DNA of 64,000 nucleotides from assembly GCF_051014685.1 (NCBI RefSeq), contig NW_027478539.1, forward strand, positions 248,001 through 312,000. Reading direction: 5' to 3'. The DNA comes from Ptiloglossa arizonensis (taxonomy: Eukaryota > Arthropoda > Insecta > Hymenoptera > Colletidae). Positions 1 through 12,400 of this stretch are shown here, one piece after another. The notes under the pieces were generated by a model. It had not been told where the DNA came from. It ran no database searches and worked only from the letters and a program-made list of their open reading frames with translations. How positions within the stretch are numbered: the stretch's first letter is position 1; each line of letters opens with the position of its first letter. Made by a program: the position numbers and the translations under genes.

Positions 1-2275
1 GGCGAGTTTCTACTTTCAGATGCAACAGAAATTTTGCGGATTGGTCAATCCGTTCGCGAGATGTGGCAGTTTGGATGTAAGAAACGCTTGAGAAACACAA
101 AATTTTCGCGGTTCTGATGCTCGAAACGAATAACAAGAACGGCCTAGGGGAAAAGTACGGACACCTTTGTAATCGGGCGAGTTTCTACTTTCAGATGCAA
201 CAGAAATTTTGCGGATTGGTCATTCCGTTCGCGAGATATGGCAGTTTGGAGGTAAGAAACGCTTGAGAAACTCAAAATTTTCGCAGTTCTGATGCTCGAC
301 AAGCATAACTAGAACGGCCTAGGGGAAAAGTACGCACACCGTTGTAATCGGGCGAGTTTCTACTTTCAGATGCAACAGAAATTTTGCGGATTGGTCAATC
401 CGTTCGCGAGATATGGCAGTTTGGAGGTAAGCAACGCTTGAGAAACTCAAAATTTTCGCAGTTCTGTTGCTCGAAACGAATAACTAGAACGGCCTAGGGG
501 AAAAGTACGCATAGTGTTGTAATCGGGCGAGTTTCTACTTTCAGATGCTACAGAAATTTTGCGGATTGGTCATTCCGTTCGCGAGATATGGCAGTTTGGA
601 GGTAAGAAACGCTTGAGAAACTCAAAATTTTCGCAGTTCTGATGCTCGACAAGCATAACTAGAACGGCCTAGGGGAAAAGTACGCACACCGTTGTAATCG
701 GGCGAGTTTCTACTTTCAGATGCAACAGAAATTTTGCGGATTGGTCAATCCGTTCGCGAGATATGGCAGTTTGGATGTAAGAAACGCTTGAGGAACTCAA
801 AATTTTCGCAGTTCTGATGCTCGAAACGAATAACTAGAACGGCCTAGGGGAAAAGTACGCATACCGTTGTAATCGGGCGAGTTTCTACTTTCAGATGCAA
901 CAGAAATTTTGCGGATTGGTCAATCCGTTCGCGAGATGTGGCAGTTTGGATGTAAGAAACGCTTGAGAAACACAAAATTTTCGCGGTTCTGATGCTCGAA
1001 ACGAATAACAAGAACGGCCTAGGGGAAAAGTACGGACACCGTTGTAATCGGGCGAGTTTCTACTTTCAGATGCAACAGAAATTTTGCGGATTGGTCATTC
1101 CGTTCGCGAGATATGGCAGTTTGGAGGTAAGAAACGCTTGAGAAACTCAAAATTTTCGCAGTTCTGATGCTCGACAAGCATAACTAGAACGGCCTAGGGG
1201 AAAAGTACGCACACCGTTGTAATCGGGCGAGTTTCTACTTTCAGATGCAACAGAAATTTTGCGGATTGGTCAATCCGTTCGCGAGATATGGCAGTTTTGA
1301 GGTAAGCAACGCTTGAGAAACTCAAAATTTTCGCAGTTCTGTTGCTCGAAACGAATAACTAGAACGGCCTAGGGGAAAAGTACGCATAGTGTTGTAATCG
1401 GGCGAGTTTCTACTTTCAGATGCTACAGAAATTTTGCGGATTGGTCATTCCGTTCGCGAGATATGGCAGTTTGGAGGTAAGAAACGCTTGAGAAACTCAA
1501 AATTTTCGCAGTTCTGATGCTCGACAAGCATAACTAGAACGGCCTAGGGGAAAAGTACGCACACCGTTGTAATCGGGCGAGTTTCTACTTTCAGATGCAA
1601 CAGAAATTTTGCGGATTGGTCAATCCGTTCGCGAGATATGGCAGTTTGGATGTATGAAACGCTTGAGGAACTCAAAATTTTCGCAGTTCTGATGCTCGAA
1701 ACGAATAACTAGAACGGCCTAGGGGAAAAGTACGCATACCGTTGTAATCGGGCGAGTTTCTACTTTCAGATGCAACAGAAATTTTGCGGATTGGTCAATC
1801 CGTTCGCGAGATGTGGCAGTTTGGATGTAAGAAACGCTTGAGAAACACAAAATTTTCGCGGTTCTGATGCTCGAAACGAATAACAAGAACGGCCTAGGGG
1901 GAAAGTACGGACACCGTTGTAATCGGGCGAGTTTCTACTTTCAGATGCAACAGAAATTTTGCGGATTGGTCATTCCGTTCGCGAGATATGGCAGTTTGGA
2001 GGAAAGAAACGCTTGAGAAACTCAAAATTTTCGCAGTTCTGATGCTCGACAAGCATAACTAGAACGGCCTAGGGGAAAAGTACGCACACCGTTGTAATCG
2101 GGCGAGTTTCTACTTTCAGATGCAACAGAAATTTTGCGGATTGGTCAATCCGTTCGCGAGATATGGCAGTTTGGAGGTAAGCAACGCTTGAGAAACTCAA
2201 AATTTTCGCAGTTCTGTTGCTCGAAACGAATAACTAGAACGGCCTAGGGGAAAAGTACGCATAGTGTTGTAATCG
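1..2275 (+). repeat. Five-monomer (875 bp) higher-order repeat, about 2.6 copies
   Basis: Monomers at 1, 876 and 1751 share the same linked variants (GATGTG, GGATG, AAACAC, CGCGG, AACAAG, ending CGGACACC). The four following monomers repeat in the same order: a CATTCC unit with CGACAAGCAT; a GCAAC/GTTGC unit ending CATAGTG; a unit with GATGCTACAG; and a GGATG unit with GAGGAACTC. The third copy stops after three monomers, at 2275. Private changes separate the copies, for example TTTTGAGG near 1294 against TTTGGAGG, GATGTATG in monomer 10 (1576-1750) and GGAGGAAAG near 2000. The order-preserving repeat shows that five monomers were copied together. Confidence 0.9.
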
Positions 2276-5200
2276 GGCGAGTTTCTACTTTCAGATGCAA
2301 CAGAAATTTTGCGGATTGGTCAATCCGTTCGCGAGATATGGCAGTTTGGAGGTAAGAAACGCTTGAGAAACTCAAAATTTTCGTAGTTCTGATGCTCGAA
2401 ACGAATAACTAGAACGGCCTAGGGGAAGAGTACGCACACCGTTGTAGTCGGGCGAGTTTCTACTTTCAGATGCAACAGAAATTTTGCGGATTGGTCAATC
2501 CTTTCGCGAGATATGGCAGTTTGGAGGTAAGCAACGCTTGAGAAACTCAACATTTTCGCAGTTCTGATGCTCGAAACGAATAACTAGAACGGGCTAGGGG
2601 AAAAGTACGCATACCGTTGTAATCGGGCGAGTTTCTACTTTCAGATGCAACAGAAATTTTGCGGATTGGTCAATCCGTTCGCGAGATATGGCAGTTTGGA
2701 GGTAAGAAATGCTTGAAAAACTCAAAATTTTCGCAGTTCTGTTGCTCGAAACGAATAACTAGAACGGGCTAGGGGAAAAGTACGCATACCGTTGTAATCG
2801 GGCGAGTTTCTACTTTCAGATGCAACAGAAATTTTGCGGATTGGTCAATCCGTTCGCGAGATATGGCAGTTTGGAGGTAAGAAACGCTCGAGAATCTCAA
2901 AATTTTCGCAGTTCTGATGCTCGACAAGCATAACTAGAACGGCCTAGGGGAAAAGTACGCACACCGTTGTAATCGGGCGAGTTTCTACTTTCAGATGCAA
3001 CAGAAATTTTGCGGATTGGTCAATCCGTTCGCGAGATATGGCAGTTTGGAGGTAAGCAACGCTTGAGAAACTCAAAATTTTCGCAGTTCTGTTGCTCGAA
3101 ACGAATAACTAGAACGGGCTAGGGGATAAGTACGCATAGTGTTGTAATCGGGCGAGTTTCTACTTTCAGATGCAACAGAAATTTTGCGGATTGGTCAATC
3201 CGTTCGCGAGATATGGCAGTTTGGAGGTAAGCAACGCTTGAAAAACTCTAAATTTTCGCAGTTCTGTTGCTCGAAACGAATAACTAGAACGGCCTAGGGG
3301 AAAAGTACGCACACCGTTGTAATCGGGCGAGTTTCTACTTTCTGGTGCAACAGAAATTTTGCGGATTGGTCAATCCGTTCGCGAGATATGGCAGTTTGGA
3401 GGTAAGCAACGCTTGAAAAACTCAAAATTTTCGCAGTTCTGTTGCTCGAAACGAATAACTAGAACGGGCTAGGGGAAAAGTACGCATACCGTTGTAATTG
3501 GGCGAGTTTCTACTTTCAGATGCAACAGAAATTTTACGGATTGGTCAATCCGTTCGCGAGATATGGCAGTTTGGATGTAAGAAACGCTTGAGGAACTCAA
3601 AATTTTCGCAGTTCTGATGCTCGAAACGAATAACTAGAACGGCCTAGGGGAAAAGTACGCATACCGTTGTAATCGGGCGAGTTTCTACTTTCAGATGCAA
3701 CAGAAATTTTGCGGATTGGTCAATCCGTTCGCGAGATGTGGCAGTTTGGATGTAAGAAACGCTTGAGAAACACAAAATTTTCGCGGTTCTGATGCTCGAA
3801 ACGAATAACAAGAACGGCCTAGGGGAAAAGTACGCACACCGTTGTAATCGGGCGAGTTTCTACTTTCAGATGCAACAGAAATTTTGCGGATTGGTCGTTC
3901 CGTTCGCGAGATATGGCAGTTTGGAGGTAAGAAACGCTTGAGAAACTCAAAATTTTCGCAGTTCTGATGCTCGACAAGCATAACTAGAACGGCCTAGGGG
4001 AAAAGTACGCACACCGTTGTAATCGGGCGAGTTTCTACTTTCAGATGCAACAGAAATTTTGCGGATTGGTCAATCCGTTCGCGAGATATGGCAGTTTGGA
4101 TGTAAGAAACGCTTGAGGAACTCAAAATTTTCGCAGTTCTGATGCTCGAAACGAATAACTAGAACGGCCTAGGGGAAAAGTACGCATACCGTTGTAATCG
4201 GGCGAGTTTCTACTTTCAGATGCAACAGAAATTTTGCGGATTGGTCAATCCGTTCGCGAGATGTGGCAGTTTGGAGGTAAGAAACGCTTGAGAAACTCAA
4301 AATTTTCGCAGTTCTGATGCTCGACAAGCATAACTAGAACGGCCTAGGGGAAAAGTACGCACACCGTTGTAATCGGGCGAGTTTGTACTTTCAGATGCAA
4401 CAGAAATTTTGCGGATTGGTCAATCCGTTCGCGAGATATGGCAGTTTGGATGTAAGAAACGCTTGAGGAACTCAAAATTTTCGCAGTTCTGATGCTCGAA
4501 ACGAATAACTAGAACGGCCTAGGGGAAAAGTACGCATACCGTTGTAATCGGGCGAGTTTCTACTTTCAGATGCAACAGAAATTTTGTGGATTGGTCAATC
4601 CGTTCGCGAGATATGGCAGTTTGGAGGTAAGAAACGCTCGAGAAACTCAAAATTTTCGCAGTTCTGATGCTCGAAACGAATAACTAGAACGGCCTAGGGG
4701 AAAAGTACGCATACCGTTGTAATCGGGCGAGTTTTTACTTTCAGAAGCAACAGAAATTTTGCGGATTGGTCAATCCGTTCGCGAGATGTGGCAGTTTGGA
4801 TGTAAGAAACGCTTGAGAAACACAAAATTTTCGCGGTTCTGATGCTCGAAACGAATAACAAGAACGGCCTAGGGGAAAAGTACGCACACCGTTGTAATCG
4901 GGCGAGTTTCTACTTTCAGATGCAACAGAAATTTTGCGGATTGGTCAATCCGTTCGCGAGATGTGGCAGTTTGTAGGTGAGAAACGCTTGAGAAACTCAA
5001 AATTTACGCAGTTCTGATGCTTGAAACGAACAACTAGAACGGCCTAGGGGAAAAGTACGCACACCGTTGTAATCGGGCGAGTTTCTACTTTCAGATGCAG
5101 CAGAAATTTTGCGGATTGGTCAATCCGTTCGCGAGATATGGCAGTTTGGAGGTAAGCAACGCTTGAGAAACTCAAAATTTTCGCAGTTCTGTTGCTCGAA

Positions 5201-8200
5201 ACGAATAACTAGAACGGCCTAGGGGAAAAGTACGCATAGTGTTGTAATCGGGCGAGTTTCTACTTTCAGATGCAACAGAAATTTTGCGGATTGGTCAATC
5301 CGTTCGCGAGATATGGCAGTTTGGAGGTAAGAAACGCTTGAGAAACTCAAAATTTTCGTAGTTCTGATGCTCGAAACGAATAACTAGAACGGCCTAGGGG
5401 AAGAGTACGCACACCGTTGTAGTCGGGCGAGTTTCTACTTTCAGATGCAACAGAAATTTTGCGGATTGGTCAATCTGTTCGCGAGATATGGCAGTTTGGA
5501 GGTAAGCAACGCTTGAAAAACTCAAAATTTTCGCAGTTCTGTTGCTCGAAACGAATAACTAGAACGGGCTAGGGGAAAAGTACGAATACCGTTGTAATCG
5601 GGCGAGTTTCTACTTTCTGATGCAACAGAAATATTGCGGATTGGACAATCCTTTCGCGAGATATGGCAGTTTGGAGGTAAGAACCGCTTGAGAAACTCAA
5701 AATTTTCGCAGTTCTGATGCTCGAAACGAATAACTAGAACGGCCTAGGGGAAAAGTACGCATAGTGTTGTAATCGGGCGAGTTTCTACTTTCAGATGCAA
5801 CAGAAATTTTGCGGATTGGTCAATCCGTTCGCGAGATATGGCAGTTTGGAGGTAAGAAACGCTCGAGAAACTCAAAATTTTCGCAGTTCTGATGCTCGAA
5901 ACGAATAACTAGAACGGCCTAGGGGAAAAGTACGCATACCGTTGTAATCGGGCGAGTTTTTACTTTCAGAAGCAACAGAAATTTTGCGGATTGGTCAATC
6001 CGTTCGCGAGATGTGGCAGTTTGGATGTAAGAAACGCTTGAGAAACACAAAATTTTCGCGGTTCTGATGCTCGAAACGAATAACAAGAACGGCCTAGGGG
6101 AAAAGTACGCATACATTTGTAATCGGGCGAATTTCTACTTTCAGATGCAACAGAAATTTTGCGGATTGGTCAATCCGTTCGCGAGATATGGCAGTTTGGA
6201 TGTAAGAAACGCTCGAGAAACTCAAAATTTTCGCGGTTCTGATGCTCGAAACGAATAACAAGAACGGCCTAGGGGAAAAGTACGCACACCGTTGTAATCG
6301 GGCGAGTTTCTACTTTCAGATGCAACAGAAATTTTGCGGATTGGTCAATCCGTTCGCGAGATGTGGCAGTTTGTAGGGGAGAAACGCTTGAGAAACTCAA
6401 AATTTACGCAGTTCTGATGCTTGAAACGAATAACTAGAACGGCCTAGGGGAAAAGTACGCACACCGTTGTAATCGGGCGAGTTTCTACTTTCAGATGCAA
6501 CAGAAATTTTGCGGATTGGTCAATCCGTTCGCGAGATATGGCAGTTTGGAGGTAAGCAACGCTTGAGAAACTCAAAATTTTCGCAGTTCTGTTGCTCGAA
6601 ACGAATAACTAGAACGGCCTAGGGGAAAAGTACGCATAGTGTTGTAATCGGGCGAGTTTCTACTTTCAGATGCAACAGAAATTTTGCGGATTGGTCAATC
6701 CGTTCGCGAGATATGGCAGTTTGGAGGTAAGAAACGCTTGAGAAACTCAAAATTTTCGTAGTTCTGATGCTCGAAACGAATAACTAGAACGGCCTAGGGG
6801 AAGAGTACGCACACCGTTGTAGTCGGGCGAGTTTCTACTTTCAGATGCAACAGAAATTTTGCGGATTGGTCAATCTGTTCGCGAGATATGGCAGTTTGGA
6901 GGTAAGCAACGCTTGAGAAACTCAACATTTTCGCAGTTCTGATGCTCGAAACGAATAACTAGAACGGGCTAGGGGAAAAGTACGCATACCGTTGAAATCG
7001 GGCGAGTTTCTACTTTCAGATGCAACAGAAATTTTGCGGATTGGTCAATCCGTTCGCGAGATATGGCAGTTTGGAGGTAAGAACCGCTTGAGAAACTCAA
7101 AATTTTCGCAGTTCTGATGCTCGAAACGAATAACTAGAACGGCCTAGGGGAAAAGTACGCATAGTGTTGTAATCGGGCGAGTTTCTACTTTCAGATGCAA
7201 CAGAAATTTTGCGGATTGGTCAATCCGTTCGCGAGATATGGCAGTTTGGAGGTAAGAAACGCTCGAGAAACTCAAAATTTTCGCAGTTCTGATGCTCGAA
7301 ACGAATAACTAGAACGGCCTAGGGGAAAAGTACGCATACCGTTGTAATCGGGCGAGTTTTTACTTTCAGAAGCAACAGAAATTTTGCGGATTGGTCAATC
7401 CGTTCGCGAGATGTGGCAGTTTGGATGTAAGAAACGCTTGAGAAACACAAAATTTTCGCGGTTCTGATGCTCGAAACGAATAACAAGAACGGCCTAGGGG
7501 AAAAGTACGCACACCGTTGTAATCGGGCGAGTTTCTACTTTCAGATGCAACAGAAATTTTGCGGATTGGTCAATCCGTTCGCGAGATGTGGCAGTTTGTA
7601 GGTGAGAAACGCTTGAGAAACTCAAAATTTACGCAGTTCTGATGCTTGAAACGAATAACTAGAACGGCCTAGGGGAAAAGTACGCACACCGTTGTAATCG
7701 GGCGAGTTTCTACTTTCAGATGCAACAGAAATTTTGCGGATTGGTCAATCCGTTCGCGAGATATGGCAGTTTGGAGGTAAGCAACGCTTGAGAAACTCAA
7801 AATTTTCGCAGTTCTGTTGCTCGAAACGAATAACTAGAACGGCCTAGGGGAAAAGTACGCATAGTGTTGTAATCGGGCGAGTTTCTACTTTCAGATGCAA
7901 CAGAAATTTTGCGGATTGGTCAATCCGTTCGCGAGATATGGCAGTTTGGAGGTAAGAAACGCTTGAGAAACTCAAAATTTTCGTAGTTCTGATGCTCGAA
8001 ACGAATAACTAGAACGGCCTAGGGGAAGAGTACGCACACCGTTGTAGTCGGGCGAGTTTCTACTTTCAGATGCAACAGAAATTTTGCGGATTGGTCAATC
8101 TGTTCGCGAGATATGGCAGTTTGGAGGTAAGCAACGCTTGAGAAACTCAACATTTTCGCAGTTCTGATGCTCGAAATGAATAACTAGAACGGGCTAGGGG

Positions 8201-9371
8201 AAAAGTACGCATAGTGTTGTAATCGGGCGAGTTTCTACTTTCAGATGCAACAGAAATTTTGCGGATTGGTCAATCCGTTCGCGAGATATGGCAGTTTGGA
8301 GGTAAGAAACGCTCGAGAAACTCAAAATTTTCGCAGTTCTGATGCTCGAAACGAATAACTAGAACGGCCTAGGGGAAAAGTACGCATACCGTTGTAATCG
8401 GGCGAGTTTTTACTTTCAGAAGCAACAGAAATTTTGCGGATTGGTCAATCCGTTCGCGAGATGTGGCAGTTTGGATGTAAGAAACGCTTGAGAAACACAA
8501 AATTTTCGCGGTTCTGATGCTCGAAACGAATAACTAGAACGGCCTAGGGGAAAAGTACGCATAGTTTTGTAATCGGGCGAGTTTCTACTTTCAGATGCAA
8601 CAGAAATTTTGCGGATTGGTCAATCCGTTCGCGAGATATGGCAGTTTGGAGGTAAGCAACGCTTGAAAAACTCAAAATTTTCGCAGTTCTGTTGCTCGAA
8701 ACGAATAACTAGAACGGCCTAGGGGAAAAGTACGCACACCGTTGTAATCGGGCGAGTTTCTACTTTCTGGTGCAACAGAAATTTTGCGGATTGGTCAATC
8801 CGTTCGCGAGATATGGCAGTTTGGAGGTAAGCAACGCTTGAAATACTCACAATTTTCGCAGTTCTGTTGCTCGAAACGAATAACTAGAACGGGCTAGGGG
8901 AAAAGTACGCATACCGTTGTAATCGGGCGAGTTTCTACTTTCTGATGCAACAGAAATATTGCGGATTGGACAATCCTTTCGCGAGATATGGCAGTTTGGA
9001 GGTAAGAACCGCTTGAGAAACTCAAAATTTTCGCAGTTCTGATGCTCGAAACGAATAACTAGAACGGCCTAGGGGAAAAGTACGCATAGTGTTGTAATCG
9101 GGCGAGTTTCTACTTTCAGATGCAACAGAAATTTTGCGGATTGGTCAATCCGTTCGCGAGATATGGCAGTTTGGAGGTAAGAAACGCTCGAGAAACTCAA
9201 AATTTTCGCAGTTCTGATGCTCGAAACGAATAACTAGAACGGCCTAGGGGAAAAGTACGCATACCGTTGTAATCGGGCGAGCTTTACTTTCAGATGCAAC
9301 AGAAATTTTGCGGATTGGTCAATCCGTTCGCGAGATGTGGCAGTTTGGATGTAAGAAACGCTTGAGAAACA
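2198..9371 (+). repeat. 7,174-bp tandem block, copy 1 (41 monomers)
   Basis: Every monomer in this block has its counterpart 7,174 bases downstream, in the same order, up to about 14.17 kb, and 7,524 bases downstream after that. The length is 41 units minus one base. The missing base is the one lost in the monomer at 9276, which reads GAGCTTTACTTT. By eye the two copies differ at only a few bases: GCAGCAG near 5098 against GCAACAG, CTCTAA near 3248 against CTCAAA, CGAATACC near 5583 against CGCATACC, and AACTAG against AACAAG near 9583 in copy 2. Left and right limits are set by the chimeric monomer at 9276. Confidence 0.9.
4726..9275 (+). repeat. Irregular six- to eight-monomer higher-order repeat inside copy 1
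   Basis: Monomers beginning GAGTTTTTACTT with AGAAGCAAC occur at 4726, 5951, 7351 and 8401, spaced 7, 8 and 6 units. After each of the first three comes a similar order: a GTAGGTGAG/ATTTACGC unit, a GCAAC/GTTGC unit ending CATAGTG, a CGTAG unit with GGAAGAG and TAGTCG, a CAATCTG unit, a GAACCGC unit (missing before 8226), and a CTCGAG unit. The 5951 copy inserts an extra unit with GAATTTC at 6126. The same pattern is carried into copy 2 at 11900, 13125, 14875 and 15925 and again at 18549, so this repeat existed before the 7-kb duplication. Confidence 0.85.
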
Positions 9372-9449
9372 CAAAATTTTCGCAGTTCTGTTGCTCGAAA
9401 CGAATAACTAGAACGGCCTAGGGGAAAAGTACGCATAGTGTTGTAATCG
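9276..9449 (+). other. Chimeric 174-bp monomer joining the two 7-kb copies
   Basis: The left part carries GAGCTTTACTTT (one base missing), GATGTG, GGATG and AAACAC, matching the monomer at 16800. From base 9384 the monomer carries CGCAG, GTTGCTCG and CATAGTG, matching the monomer at 2101. The change of parent lies between 9371 (last left marker) and 9384 (first right marker). This is the expected joint of an unequal exchange or template switch that duplicated 7,174 bp. Confidence 0.85.
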
Positions 9450-12400
9450 GGCGAGTTTCTACTTTCAGATGCAACAGAAATTTTGCGGATTGGTCAATCC
9501 GTTCGCGAGATATGGCAGTTTGGAGGTAAGAAACGCTTGAGAAACTCAAAATTTTCGTAGTTCTGATGCTCGAAACGAATAACAAGAACGGCCTAGGGGA
9601 AGAGTACGCACACCGTTGTAGTCGGGCGAGTTTCTACTTTCAGATGCAACAGAAATTTTGCGGATTGGTCAATCCTTTCGCGAGATATGGCAGTTTGGAG
9701 GTAAGCAACGCTTGAGAAACTCAACATTTTCGCAGTTCTGATGCTCGAAACGAATAACTAGAACGGGCTAGGGGAAAAGTACGCATACCGTTGTAATCGG
9801 GCGAGTTTCTACTTTCAGATGCAACAGAAATTTTGCGGATTGGTCAATCCGTTCGCGAGATATGGCAGTTTGGAGGTAAGAAATGCTTGAAAAACTCAAA
9901 ATTTTCGCAGTTCTGTTGCTCGAAACGAATAACTAGAACGGGCTAGGGGAAAAGTACGCATACCGTTGTAATCGGGCGAGTTTCTACTTTCAGATGCAAC
10001 AGAAATTTTGCGGATTGGTCAATCCGTTCGCGAGATATGGCAGTTTGGAGGTAAGAAACGCTCGAGAATCTCAAAATTTTCGCAGTTCTGATGCTCGACA
10101 AGCATAACTAGAACGGCCTAGGGGAAAAGTACGCACACCGTTGTAATCGGGCGAGTTTCTACTTTCAGATGCAACAGAAATTTTGCGGATTGGTCAATCC
10201 GTTCGCGAGATATGGCAGTTTGGAGGTAAGCAACGCTTGAGAAACTCAAAATTTTCGCAGTTCTGTTGCTCGAAACGAATAACTAGAACGGGCTAGGGGA
10301 TAAGTACGCATAGTGTTGTAATCGGGCGAGTTTCTACTTTCAGATGCAACAGAAATTTTGCGGATTGGTCAATCCGTTCGCGAGATATGGCAGTTTGGAG
10401 GTAAGCAACGCTTGAAAAACTCAAAATTTTCGCAGTTCTGTTGCTCGAAACGAATAACTAGAACGGCCTAGGGGAAAAGTACGCACACCGTTGTAATCGG
10501 GCGAGTTTCTACTTTCTGGTGCAACAGAAATTTTGCGGATTGGTCAATCCGTTCGCGAGATATGGCAGTTTGGAGGTAAGCAACGCTTGAAAAACTCAAA
10601 ATTTTCGCAGTTCTGTTGCTCGAAACGAATAACTAGAACGGGCTAGGGGAAAAGTACGCATACCGTTGTAATTGGGCGAGTTTCTACTTTCAGATGCAAC
10701 AGAAATTTTACGGATTGGTCAATCCGTTCGCGAGATATGGCAGTTTGGATGTAAGAAACGCTTGAGGAACTCAAAATTTTCGCAGTTCTGATGCTCGAAA
10801 CGAATAACTAGAACGGCCTAGGGGAAAAGTACGCATACCGTTGTAATCGGGCGAGTTTCTACTTTCAGATGCAACAGAAATTTTGCGGATTGGTCAATCC
10901 GTTCGCGAGATGTGGCAGTTTGGATGTAAGAAACGCTTGAGAAACACAAAATTTTCGCGGTTCTGATGCTCGAAACGAATAACAAGAACGGCCTAGGGGA
11001 AAAGTACGCACACCGTTGTAATCGGGCGAGTTTCTACTTTCAGATGCAACAGAAATTTTGCGGATTGGTCGTTCCGTTCGCGAGATATGGCAGTTTGGAG
11101 GTAAGAAACGCTTGAGAAACTCAAAATTTTCGCAGTTCTGATGCTCGACAAGCATAACTAGAACGGCCTAGGGGAAAAGTACGCACACCGTTGTAATCGG
11201 GCGAGTTTCTACTTTCAGATGCAACAGAAATTTTGCGGATTGGTCAATCCGTTCGCGAGATATGGCAGTTTGGATGTAAGAAACGCTTGAGGAACTCAAA
11301 ATTTTCGCAGTTCTGATGCTCGAAACGAATAACTAGAACGGCCTAGGGGAAAAGTACGCATACCGTTGTAATCGGGCGAGTTTCTACTTTCAGATGCAAC
11401 AGAAATTTTGCGGATTGGTCAATCCGTTCGCGAGATGTGGCAGTTTGGAGGTAAGAAACGCTTGAGAAACTCAAAATTTTCGCAGTTCTGATGCTCGACA
11501 AGCATAACTAGAACGGCCTAGGGGAAAAGTACGCACACCGTTGTAATCGGGCGAGTTTGTACTTTCAGATGCAACAGAAATTTTGCGGATTGGTCAATCC
11601 GTTCGCGAGATATGGCAGTTTGGATGTAAGAAACGCTTGAGGAACTCAAAATTTTCGCAGTTCTGATGCTCGAAACGAATAACTAGAACGGCCTAGGGGA
11701 AAAGTACGCATACCGTTGTAATCGGGCGAGTTTCTACTTTCAGATGCAACAGAAATTTTGTGGATTGGTCAATCCGTTCGCGAGATATGGCAGTTTGGAG
11801 GTAAGAAACGCTCGAGAAACTCAAAATTTTCGCAGTTCTGATGCTCGAAACGAATAACTAGAACGGCCTAGGGGAAAAGTACGCATACCGTTGTAATCGG
11901 GCGAGTTTTTACTTTCAGAAGCAACAGAAATTTTGCGGATTGGTCAATCCGTTCGCGAGATGTGGCAGTTTGGATGTAAGAAACGCTTGAGAAACACAAA
12001 ATTTTCGCGGTTCTGATGCTCGAAACGAATAACAAGAACGGCCTAGGGGAAAAGTACGCACACCGTTGTAATCGGGCGAGTTTCTACTTTCAGATGCAAC
12101 AGAAATTTTGCGGATTGGTCAATCCGTTCGCGAGATGTGGCAGTTTGTAGGTGAGAAACGCTTGAGAAACTCAAAATTTACGCAGTTCTGATGCTTGAAA
12201 CGAACAACTAGAACGGCCTAGGGGAAAAGTACGCACACCGTTGTAATCGGGCGAGTTTCTACTTTCAGATGCAACAGAAATTTTGCGGATTGGTCAATCC
12301 GTTCGCGAGATATGGCAGTTTGGAGGTAAGCAACGCTTGAGAAACTCAAAATTTTCGCAGTTCTGTTGCTCGAAACGAATAACTAGAACGGCCTAGGGGA

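Noticed and set aside
3691..3981. 96-codon minus-strand frame, also at 10865-11155
   Set aside because: It is repeated because the 7,174-bp block is repeated, not because a gene is conserved. It translates antisense satellite across two monomers.
6067..6258. 63-codon plus-strand frame repeated at 13241, 16915 and 20239
   Set aside because: It spans a monomer boundary and tracks the CATACATTTG/GAATTTC monomer through duplications; it is not a gene.
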